From positions 1-17,219 of the forward strand of contig CACXEB010000433.1 of NCBI GenBank assembly GCA_902766515.1: a stretch of DNA of 17,219 nucleotides, written 5' to 3'. The stretch comes from an uncultured Eubacteriales bacterium (GTDB lineage: Bacteria; Bacillota_A; Clostridia; Christensenellales; Aristaeellaceae). Position 1 is the stretch's first letter. Every line of letters begins with the position of its first letter. Of this stretch, positions 1-6,177 are shown piece after piece. The notes under the pieces were generated by a model, which worked only from the letters and a program-made list of their open reading frames with translations, was not told the origin of the DNA and made no database searches. The translations under genes and the position numbers were made by a program.

Positions 1-5
1 CCTCC
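1..5 (-). promoter_or_regulatory. Possible ribosome binding site of a gene beyond the left edge
   Basis: Read on the minus strand the window ends in GGAGG, 38 bases after the stop codon of the M24 peptidase. A start codon would lie just outside the window. In many Bacillota the YqhT-type M24 peptidase is followed directly by efp (elongation factor P), so efp is the obvious guess, but none of it is visible here. Confidence 0.35.
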
Positions 6-43
6 GTTTCAGTTGGAATATGTAGAATATATAAGGCAGCCGA

Positions 44-1114
44 TCAGAGGATCAGCAGATCCTTCGTAAAGTATACCAGCGTCTCGGACGCGTCCGCGCC
101 GATCACGCACGTATTTTCAATGCGCACGCCGCCGATGCCCGGCACGTAAATGCCCGGTTCCACGGTCATCGTGGTGTTTTCGGTCAGGATATCCTGGCAG
201 GTGGGGGAAAGGCGCGGCGATTCATGGATGTCGATGCCGACGCTGTGGCCGAGGCCATGGCCGAAGTACTTGCCATACCCCGCTTCGGCAATGATGCCGC
301 GCGCGATCGCGTCCACGTCGCTGGCGACCAGGCCGGCTTTCAGCGCGTCCTGGGCTGTCTGCTGCGCGTTTAAGACGATCCCGTAGATTTTCTTCAGTTC
401 GGCGCCCGGCTCACCCAGTGCCACCGTCCGGGTCATGTCGGCGCAGTACCCACCCTTTTTGGCGCCGAAGTCCATGGTGATCATATCGCCTTTGCGGAGT
501 TTGCGCGGGCCCGGGATCGCGTGGCACAGCGATCCGTTTTCACCGGAGGCGACGATGGTATCGAAGGCCAGCCCGTCAGCGCCCAGCTTGAGCATCTCAA
601 ACTCGAGCATGATCCTGATATCGGTCTCGGTCATGCCCTCCTTGATCTCGGGCAGGATATGATCCAGCGCTTCACAGGAAATCGCGCAGGCCTGCCGGAT
701 CAGCTCCAGCTCGGAAGGCTCCTTGATGCGGCGGACCTTTTCCGCCTCGCCCCTGAGCTCGGAGAACGTGACGCCGGGCATATCATGCTTCATGCGCTCG
801 TAAGCCCTGACCGTCACCTGATCCGCTTCAAAACGGACGCTGTTGACCCCATGGTCTTTGAGGTATTCAAAAGCAAGCGCCGCGTGGCTCTGGCCGGTTT
901 TGATCTCAAGGGCTTCAAAGCCGGGGGCCTGACGGGTGACCTGCTCGGTATAGCGGAAGTCCGTCACGATGGCGCAGAAACCGTGGCCAATGACCGTGGC
1001 GCCTTCGCCGGTATAGCCGGAAACATAAAACATATTGGAGGGCTTCGTCAGGTAGATGGCTTCATGCTGACCAAGGCCGGCTTCCTCAATGATTCGCTGC
1101 GCTCTGGATTTCAT
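44..1114 (-). CDS. M24 family metallopeptidase (Xaa-Pro aminopeptidase/dipeptidase type, YqhT-like)
   Basis: A 356-residue cytosolic peptidase predicted to cleave N-terminal Xaa-Pro bonds or Xaa-Pro dipeptides. Residues 1-125 form the creatinase-like N-terminal domain and 135-356 the pita-bread catalytic domain. The five expected metal ligands can be seen: D215 (TMDFGA), D226 (CADMTRT), H290 (GHGLGHSVG), E319 (VEPGIY) and E333 (RIEN). H198 in CHAIPG matches the usual catalytic histidine. The length fits the short YqhT/PepQ-type proteins. The ATG at 1114 is preceded by GAAAGGAAAG, a good ribosome binding site. It is transcribed alone from an extended -10 promoter, possibly continuing into a gene beyond the left edge. 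Family assignment is firm; the exact substrate (aminopeptidase P or prolidase) cannot be settled from sequence. Confidence 0.93.
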   Translation of the reverse strand: MKSRAQRIIEEAGLGQHEAIYLTKPSNMFYVSGYTGEGATVIGHGFCAIVTDFRYTEQVTRQAPGFEALEIKTGQSHAALAFEYLKDHGVNSVRFEADQVTVRAYERMKHDMPGVTFSELRGEAEKVRRIKEPSELELIRQACAISCEALDHILPEIKEGMTETDIRIMLEFEMLKLGADGLAFDTIVASGENGSLCHAIPGPRKLRKGDMITMDFGAKKGGYCADMTRTVALGEPGAELKKIYGIVLNAQQTAQDALKAGLVASDVDAIARGIIAEAGYGKYFGHGLGHSVGIDIHESPRLSPTCQDILTENTTMTVEPGIYVPGIGGVRIENTCVIGADASETLVYFTKDLLIL

Positions 1115-1135
1115 GGTACTTTCCTTTCAGGCTTC

Positions 1136-1169
1136 GCGTGCGGGCTGCACGCAAATCTCACCGGTGAGA
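1136..1169. promoter_or_regulatory. Palindrome and hairpin in the 5' leader of the M24 peptidase
   Basis: A perfect 14-base palindrome, TCTCACCGGTGAGA, occupies 1156-1169, about 15 bases downstream of the -10 element of the leftward promoter. A second inverted repeat, GCGTGC/GCACGC with a five-base loop, spans 1136-1152. The palindrome's position suits an operator overlapping the early transcript, or the two could form leader hairpins. No regulator is encoded nearby, so function is inference. Confidence 0.3.
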
Positions 1170-1183
1170 CCGATGACTGATTG

Positions 1184-1192
1184 ATTATAACA
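1184..1192 (-). promoter_or_regulatory. Extended -10 promoter for the M24 peptidase
   Basis: On the minus strand this reads TGTTATAAT, a perfect TGnTATAAT extended -10 element, in an AT-rich pocket of an otherwise GC-rich sequence. The best -35-like hexamer, TTGTAG at 1215-1210, is 20 bases away and too distant to count, but extended -10 promoters often do without one. Confidence 0.6.
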
Positions 1193-1326
1193 CATGTTTA
1201 TCATCTGCGCTACAATTTTTTAATATTTTTCCTGCTGACAGCTGCCAAATCCTTCACAAAACCGTATCAATATGCGACATGCCATACGCATGCCTTCACA
1301 CCATTACAAAAAGGAGCATGAAGTGA

Positions 1327-2079
1327 ATGAGGAAAAAAACAGCTCTCCTGCTGGCGCTGTTGATCGCAGCCGCCGCCATGCCGACCGTTCTGACAGCAGC
1401 CGCCGAGGACAGCATGATCCAGGGTGACCTTGACCAGGGAATGTATTTCCTTCGGATCCAGCTGCAGCCCGGCGATCCCGGCTTCTGGCAGGCGGACGAG
1501 CCCGCCGGGGATACCGCCGCTGTGAAGCTGGACGGCGTCGAGGAAACGGCCGAAACGATGACGGTCCGGTACGCGCCGGTCTCCGACGGCGAAATCACCG
1601 TCGCGCTGCGCCATTTCACCGGGATCGTCTGCGACGTGAAACACACCTTTGACCTGAAAGTCGAAAACGGGAAGATCACCGAGGTGACCGGCGGATCCTA
1701 CACCGCTTCCCCGTCCGATGACGAACTGGCAGGGGTTGTTTCCGGCAGCTGGCAGGAAACGGACACGCAGTTCACAAAGATGACCGTCAGCAAAAACAGC
1801 GAAAGCGGCTGGGATGTGGAGATCATCTCTCCCATGACCCACGGCGCTTACATCTTCCGCGCCACGATGTACTATGACTGTGAAGCGGAGGCATTCCTGT
1901 ACGCCGACGGAACGCTCAGCGACCTGTCACCGGACGGCAGCGGCGCCGGAGCGGTCCGCGCTTCCCAGGTCACCGGTACGGTCAGCTTCGCGGGGGAAAG
2001 CAAAGATGATCTGCGCCTGGTCTGGTACAATGACCAGCAGCCGGACGAGACCATCATGTTCAGCCGGATCGGGCAGTAA
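1327..2079 (+). CDS. Exported protein of unknown function
   Basis: A 250-residue protein with a clear Sec signal peptide: basic MRKK, a Leu/Ala-rich core to about residue 19, and a likely signal peptidase I site near LTAAAED at residues 22-28. There is no lipobox cysteine, so it is probably released or wall-associated rather than a lipoprotein. The mature part is acidic and looks beta-rich. Residues about 30-135 and 140-250 may be two domains; the second begins at GSWQETDTQFTKM. I recognise no catalytic motif or named family. AAGGAG at 1311-1316 lies 10 bases upstream of the ATG. It is first in a two-gene unit with another exported protein 14 bases downstream, suggesting related jobs in the envelope. 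Confidence 0.8.
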   Translation: MRKKTALLLALLIAAAAMPTVLTAAAEDSMIQGDLDQGMYFLRIQLQPGDPGFWQADEPAGDTAAVKLDGVEETAETMTVRYAPVSDGEITVALRHFTGIVCDVKHTFDLKVENGKITEVTGGSYTASPSDDELAGVVSGSWQETDTQFTKMTVSKNSESGWDVEIISPMTHGAYIFRATMYYDCEAEAFLYADGTLSDLSPDGSGAGAVRASQVTGTVSFAGESKDDLRLVWYNDQQPDETIMFSRIGQ

Positions 2080-2093
2080 GGAGGAAAATTCAA

Positions 2094-2642
2094 ATGAAAA
2101 GAATCGTTGCGCTGATCATCTGCCTGGCGCTCGCCCTCGGCGTCGCAGCGGCCGAGACCGCCGCCCCGAAAACCCAGCTGGGAACCCTGAAGGTCCGGGG
2201 CGCGTTTGCCCTGCAGTGCGCGCTGCCCAAAGGATACACACTGGAAACGATTGAGAATGAAGACAGCTACTGCCACGCCGTCCTGAAGTCCGCCGACGGC
2301 ACCAAGCCCGAGCTGACGATCCGCATCGCCTTCAACGAGATGGCATCCGGCCTGGAGCGCCTGAATGACGCGAGCGACGAAGCGATCGCCAATATCGAAG
2401 CTACCTTCCGTGCGGAAGACACCGTGGATATTTCCTATATGGAAACGGCCCACGGCACCAAAATCATGGTGGTGAAGGAAGTCCGGGACAATGTGGATTT
2501 CGTGGATTTCTACACCATCTATAAAGGCTACGAGGTGGAGATCGTCCTCCATCAGGTGAATCCCGGCGATGCCGGCATTACGGACAACCAGATCCAGATG
2601 GCGATCGACTTCCTCAGCGACCTGGATTTCATCGAAGCGTAA
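2094..2642 (+). CDS. Exported protein of unknown function
   Basis: A 182-residue protein with a short signal peptide (MKRIVALIICLALALGVAAAE, cleavage probably after the Ala run near residue 20). The mature chain is acidic with alternating strands and helices, including a lysine-poor stretch around FYTIYKGYEVEIVLHQ at residues 142-157. Its general pattern of an N-terminal strand then repeated strand-helix units is seen in many small clostridial secreted proteins, but I cannot name the family. The ribosome binding site AAGGAGG at 2078-2084 overlaps the TAA stop of the upstream gene, so the two are co-transcribed and possibly translationally coupled. A strong terminator follows the stop codon within 25 bases. 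Confidence 0.8.
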   Translation: MKRIVALIICLALALGVAAAETAAPKTQLGTLKVRGAFALQCALPKGYTLETIENEDSYCHAVLKSADGTKPELTIRIAFNEMASGLERLNDASDEAIANIEATFRAEDTVDISYMETAHGTKIMVVKEVRDNVDFVDFYTIYKGYEVEIVLHQVNPGDAGITDNQIQMAIDFLSDLDFIEA

Positions 2643-2663
2643 TCATCCGTCATCCATCGGATG

Positions 2664-2697
2664 GCCTGTGACCCTGTTCCGGGGCACAGGCTTTTTT
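2664..2697 (+). terminator. Rho-independent terminator of the exported-protein pair
   Basis: GCCTGTG at 2664-2670 pairs with CACAGGC at 2685-2691, with further C/G pairing inside the loop, and is followed directly by six T residues. It ends exactly where the convergent radA coding region ends: the last T is also the first base of the radA stop codon complement. Confidence 0.88.
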
Positions 2698-4085
2698 CAT
2701 GGCCGGATGCCCAGGACCGCCATGGCCTGCGCTGCCGTGTCCACCGGCATGAGGCGGACATCCGCGTCCACTTTCAGCTTCCGGACGCTGTCCCTGGGAC
2801 ACACAATGCTGGTAAAGCCGAGCCGCTTTGCTTCCATGATCCGCCGTTCCAGGTGCGGAATGGACCGGATCTCACCCGCGAGGCCGACCTCGCCCATCAC
2901 CGCGGTATCCTGGGGAAGCACGATATCCCTTGCAGAGGAAACCACCGCCATGCAGACCGCCAGGTCGGCGGCCGGCTCGCTCAGGCTGATCCCGCCCGCC
3001 ACATTGATATACACATCCTGATTATACAGCCGGATCCCCGCTCTTTTTTCCAGGACCGCCAGCAGCAGCATGATCCTGGAAGCGTCTGCGCCGTTGACCG
3101 TCCGCCTGGGCGATGTGTAATAGGACGGCGTGACCAGCGCCTGGATGTCCACCAGCATGGGGCGGGAGCCCTCCATCGCGCTGAGGACGCACGATCCGGA
3201 CACATTCTTGGCCCGCTGGCTGAGCAGCGTCTCCGACGCGTTGTCCACCGGCATCATGCCCTCCGCCGTCATTTCAAACACGCCGAGCTCGTTGACGGAA
3301 CCGAAGCGGTTTTTATTCGCCCGCAGCAGGCGGTACTCGTGCTGATGGTCGCCCTCGAAGGAAAGCACGACGTCGACCATGTGTTCCAGTACGCGCGGAC
3401 CGGCGATCGTCCCTTCCTTGGTGACGTGACCCACCAGCATGACGGCGCATCCGCTGGTTTTCGCGTAGCGCATCAGCAGGGACGCGCTTTCCCGGATCTG
3501 ACTGACAGATCCCGGCGCGCTGGCCATCTCGGGCCTGTACATCGTCTGGATGGAGTCGATCACGCAGTAATCCGGCTGGATCTTGCCGAGATGGCGCTCG
3601 ATCGCATCCATGGCGTTTTCCGCCAGCACCAGCATATCCGTATCCGCCAGGCCCAGCCTGTGCGCCCGCAGTTTGACCTGCCGGGCGCTTTCTTCGCCCG
3701 TGATATACAGGACGCGTTTGCCAAGCCGGCTCAGGTTGGCGCACACCTGCAGCAGCAGCGTCGATTTCCCGATACCGGGCTCGCCGCCGAACAGCAGGAG
3801 CCCCCCTTCCACAAGGCCGCCGCCCAGCACCCGGTCCAGTTCGCTGATCCCGGTCGGTTGGTAGATTTCCTGGCTGGATTCGATTTGGGAAAAGGGCAGC
3901 GCTTCCGCGCCGGTGCCGCCGCGCTGTTTCTGGGGCTTGTCCGCAACGGACGCGCTCTGGGGCGCGATCTCCGGAGCGGCTTCCTCCAGGGTGTTCCACC
4001 TGCCGCAGTCAGGGCATTGCCCGAACCATTTGGAGGTGATATTGCCGCAGACAGAGCAGACATAGCTCGTTCTGATCTTCGCCAT
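2697..4085 (-). CDS. radA: DNA repair protein RadA
   Basis: A 462-residue RecA-like ATPase and branch-migration helicase that promotes processing of recombination intermediates. Domains in order: a zinc finger with C10, C13, C24 and C27; a RecA-type core with Walker A GGEPGIGKST at about 100-109 and a Walker B-like strand ending in VID at 175-177; the diagnostic RadA motif KNRFG at 258-262; and a Lon-protease-like C-terminal domain from about 285. The length is typical for bacterial RadA. The ATG at 4085 lies only five bases after the rqcP stop, so the two are in one transcript; the ribosome binding site is weak (GGAAAGAGA inside the end of rqcP), which suggests translational coupling. In Bacillus radA usually sits with disA and clpC, so this location is different. 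Confidence 0.97.
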   Translation of the reverse strand: MAKIRTSYVCSVCGNITSKWFGQCPDCGRWNTLEEAAPEIAPQSASVADKPQKQRGGTGAEALPFSQIESSQEIYQPTGISELDRVLGGGLVEGGLLLFGGEPGIGKSTLLLQVCANLSRLGKRVLYITGEESARQVKLRAHRLGLADTDMLVLAENAMDAIERHLGKIQPDYCVIDSIQTMYRPEMASAPGSVSQIRESASLLMRYAKTSGCAVMLVGHVTKEGTIAGPRVLEHMVDVVLSFEGDHQHEYRLLRANKNRFGSVNELGVFEMTAEGMMPVDNASETLLSQRAKNVSGSCVLSAMEGSRPMLVDIQALVTPSYYTSPRRTVNGADASRIMLLLAVLEKRAGIRLYNQDVYINVAGGISLSEPAADLAVCMAVVSSARDIVLPQDTAVMGEVGLAGEIRSIPHLERRIMEAKRLGFTSIVCPRDSVRKLKVDADVRLMPVDTAAQAMAVLGIRP

Positions 4086-4090
4086 GCCGG

Positions 4091-4363
4091 TTATTCTCTT
4101 TCCGCCCGCATGGCTTCATCTTCCTCCAGCACGCGGTACATCATCGAAGCGTTTTCCTTCCGGACGACTTCGCTGACATCCGTGATCTGGTAGCGGCCTA
4201 CCCGGTTCCCGAAACGGATGGTCAGTTCATCCTCCGGTTTGACCTCCGTACCGGCCTTGGCGACCCGTCCGTTAACCGTCACCCGCCCGCCGTCGCAGGC
4301 TTCTTTCGCGACCGTACGGCGCTTGATGATCCGGGATACTTTCAGATACTTGTCTAAACGCAT
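4091..4363 (-). CDS. rqcP: RNA-binding S4 domain protein RqcP (YabO-like)
   Basis: A 90-residue basic S4-domain protein. RqcP (YabO) binds the obstructed 50S subunit with RqcH and tRNA-Ala and makes alanine-tail addition processive in ribosome-associated quality control. The N-terminus MRLDKYLKVSRIIKRRT is almost a signature of the family, and VKPEDELTIRFG at about residues 42-53 is the second S4 element. I use the ATG at 4363, preceded by AGGA five bases upstream. A longer in-frame start at 4435 is rejected because it lies inside the terminator of hup. A start at 4390 (MGSERTRIS...) is possible but less like the family. It precedes radA by five bases. Confidence 0.92.
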   Translation of the reverse strand: MRLDKYLKVSRIIKRRTVAKEACDGGRVTVNGRVAKAGTEVKPEDELTIRFGNRVGRYQITDVSEVVRKENASMMYRVLEEDEAMRAERE

Positions 4364-4400
4364 ACTGATCCTGGTCCTTTCCGATCCCATCCTGATGCTC

Positions 4401-4432
4401 AAAAAAACAGGCGCTGTCAGATCCAGCGCCTG
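4401..4432 (-). terminator. Rho-independent terminator of hup
   Basis: On the minus strand a perfect nine-pair stem (CAGGCGCTG at 4432-4424 with CAGCGCCTG at 4416-4408, seven-base loop) is followed by seven T residues (4407-4401). It lies 20 bases after the hup stop and 38 bases before the rqcP start. It should isolate most hup transcription from rqcP-radA. Confidence 0.92.
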
Positions 4433-4451
4433 CATACCGCGGCGAAAAAGA

Positions 4452-4724
4452 TTACTTCACGCTCTCCTTGAAGGTCTTGCCGGCCTTGAAAGCGGGCACC
4501 TTGGTGGCGGGGATTTCGATCGCTTCGCCATTCCGGGGATTGTGGGCCACACGCGCGGCGCGCGCCTTGACCTCATAGGTGCCGAAACCAGCCAGCATGA
4601 CCTTGTCACCGGCCTTCAGGGTCTCGACGATCGTTTCGGTATAGGCATTGACTGCCTTGGCAGCGGCGTCCTTCGTCAGGCCGGCCTTGGATGCGATGGA
4701 CTCAATCAGTTCAGACTTATTCAT
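4452..4724 (-). CDS. hup: HU family DNA-binding protein
   Basis: A 90-residue nucleoid protein that binds and bends DNA as a dimer. The helical N-terminal half (residues 1-45) is followed by GFGTYEV at 46-52 and the DNA-embracing beta arm at about 53-76, which carries the intercalating proline P63 in NPRNGE. The C-terminal VPAFKAGKTFKE is typical. Length is exactly that of bacterial HU. GGAGGT at 4736-4731 lies six bases from the ATG, an ideal ribosome binding site. It has a strong promoter of its own and a strong terminator, as expected for an abundant protein made from a short monocistronic message. Confidence 0.98.
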   Translation of the reverse strand: MNKSELIESIASKAGLTKDAAAKAVNAYTETIVETLKAGDKVMLAGFGTYEVKARAARVAHNPRNGEAIEIPATKVPAFKAGKTFKESVK

Positions 4725-4783
4725 ATGGATACCTCCAAATTGATATGCGCAGCGCTCAGGAATTCGGCGCTTGCTGCTCTCTC

Positions 4784-4811
4784 AGTATACATCCTTTTCT
4801 TGCAATGTCAA
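4784..4811 (-). promoter_or_regulatory. Promoter of hup
   Basis: On the minus strand a perfect -35 TTGACA (4811-4806) is followed after 16 bases by TATACT (4789-4784). The transcript would have a leader of roughly 50 bases before the hup ATG. This is the best -35 box in the window. Confidence 0.85.
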
Positions 4812-4854
4812 GTCTTTTGTGATTATTTATCCCTATTTTGCCGTTTCAGACGTC

Positions 4855-6177
4855 TTATTTTTCCATAAAGGTGCCGATATACCGTTCCGTCGCGTCGGAC
4901 AGGGCCGTTTCACAGTCCACGCCGTTCTGGCCCGCCACGCGGACCAGCGCGAACAGCAGACGGCCCAGTGTTTCGATTTTCCGGGGATCGTCCGGGGTCG
5001 TTTGACCGGCCAGATCCGTCAGGCTCCGCAGTTCACTGAGCGCGTTCTCGGGGGACACCCGGTCCAGCCCGGCGGCCTTCGCCTTGCGGAGCGCCTTCTG
5101 TGCCCGCATCAGGGGCGGCAGGGAGACCGGCACATCCCGCATGGCGTCCTGTGCGGTGGCCTGTCCGCGCTCGGCCCGTTTGATCTGTTCCCAATTGCGG
5201 ATGACCGCATCGGATGTATCAGCGGTCGCATGACCGAAAATATGGGGATGGCGGCGGATCATTTTGCTGCAGATCGCGGTGGTGATATCGCTCAATGTCA
5301 GCGTGCCGTACTGGTTGCCGATATCGGCCTGGAAGACGACCTGCAGCAGGACGTCGCCCAATTCGTCGGCAACGTGGTCCCAGTCCTCTTCCTGTATGGC
5401 CTGCGTGACCTCGTAGGATTCCTCAATCAGATAGGGCCGCAGGGATTCGTGGGTCTGTTCGCGGTCCCACGGACAGCCGTCCGGCGCCCGCAGGATGCGC
5501 ATGATCTCCACCAGGTCCCGGAACGTATACCGCTCTTTCCGGGTCAGCGGCAGGGGCGACAGGTATAAAGCGGCCGTGTGGTCATAGGCACGGAACCGGT
5601 CAATCATTTCAAGCGTGGTTTCCTGCCCCAGGCGGTCCGTTCCTTCCGCCGGCGGATACCAGGTGCAGGGGCAGTCCTGGCCATACCAGTCCAGCAGCTT
5701 CAGCTTGAGCTCCCCGGCCAGCAGCGCCGTGTCGATCTCGACGATCAGCAGCGGCAGGTCACCCAGCACAGCCGGCAGGTCCGAGGCCGGACAGAGCAGC
5801 GCGTCCGGATGGCGCGCCCGGATCGCATCGAACAGGCCGATGCCCGGCAAAATCACCGCGTCGGGTCTTTTCAGGAGAAGCTGCTTTACGCTCTGGTCGC
5901 TGGCTGCGTCCGGAACGGCATACACCACATCCGACCGGTCCGCCGCTTCCATCACAGCCTGCACCAGCATCCCGTTCAGCGCGTCAAAGTCATCCGCCTG
6001 CTCATAGCATGCGTCAAGCGGGGTATAACCGATGCCCTCGTCCCGGAGGAAAGCGCTGACGGGCGTCCGTTCCGTCCGGAGAAGGACCTGGGGAGCGTCT
6101 CGCAACGCCCGGAGGGCGGCGAGGGTCAGGGATTCGCCGCGGCCCGGCCCCAAACTGATGATCTTCAGCGTGTTCAT
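4855..6177 (-). CDS. mazG: YabN-type fusion: tetrapyrrole methylase-like domain plus MazG nucleotide pyrophosphohydrolase
   Basis: A 440-residue protein. Residues 1-210 are a SAM-dependent tetrapyrrole-methylase-like domain, opening with ISLGPGRGESLTLAAL at 7-22. Residues about 217-440 are MazG, which hydrolyses NTPs or dNTPs to monophosphates and pyrophosphate, removing non-canonical nucleotides. The first MazG repeat has the metal-binding set: EESYE at 252-256 and DELGD at 271-275. The second repeat is degenerate: ETLGRLLFALV (402-412) has Arg where active repeats have Asp. In the methylase part, the Gly/Pro-rich loop after VYAVP reads DAAS (90-93) instead of the usual GHP/GSP type, so methyl transfer is doubtful. 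Its ATG overlaps the mnmG stop by four bases (ATGA), so the two are translationally coupled. No clear terminator precedes hup. Confidence 0.94.
   Translation of the reverse strand: MNTLKIISLGPGRGESLTLAALRALRDAPQVLLRTERTPVSAFLRDEGIGYTPLDACYEQADDFDALNGMLVQAVMEAADRSDVVYAVPDAASDQSVKQLLLKRPDAVILPGIGLFDAIRARHPDALLCPASDLPAVLGDLPLLIVEIDTALLAGELKLKLLDWYGQDCPCTWYPPAEGTDRLGQETTLEMIDRFRAYDHTAALYLSPLPLTRKERYTFRDLVEIMRILRAPDGCPWDREQTHESLRPYLIEESYEVTQAIQEEDWDHVADELGDVLLQVVFQADIGNQYGTLTLSDITTAICSKMIRRHPHIFGHATADTSDAVIRNWEQIKRAERGQATAQDAMRDVPVSLPPLMRAQKALRKAKAAGLDRVSPENALSELRSLTDLAGQTTPDDPRKIETLGRLLFALVRVAGQNGVDCETALSDATERYIGTFMEK

Noticed and set aside
1318..1326. A mini-frame ATG-AAG-TGA just before the first exported protein
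   Set aside because: Its ATG is only one base from the AAGGAG site, and two codons give no evidence of a functional leader peptide.
2661..4193. A 510-codon open frame on the plus strand opposite radA
   Set aside because: It is antisense to a complete, motif-rich radA, its composition (many His, Arg, Gln, Asp) is that of a mirror frame in GC-rich DNA, and it has no plausible start context.
4364..4435. A longer N-terminus for rqcP starting at 4435
   Set aside because: The extra 24 residues would be encoded within the hup terminator and are not part of the family; MRLDKYLK is the usual N-terminus.
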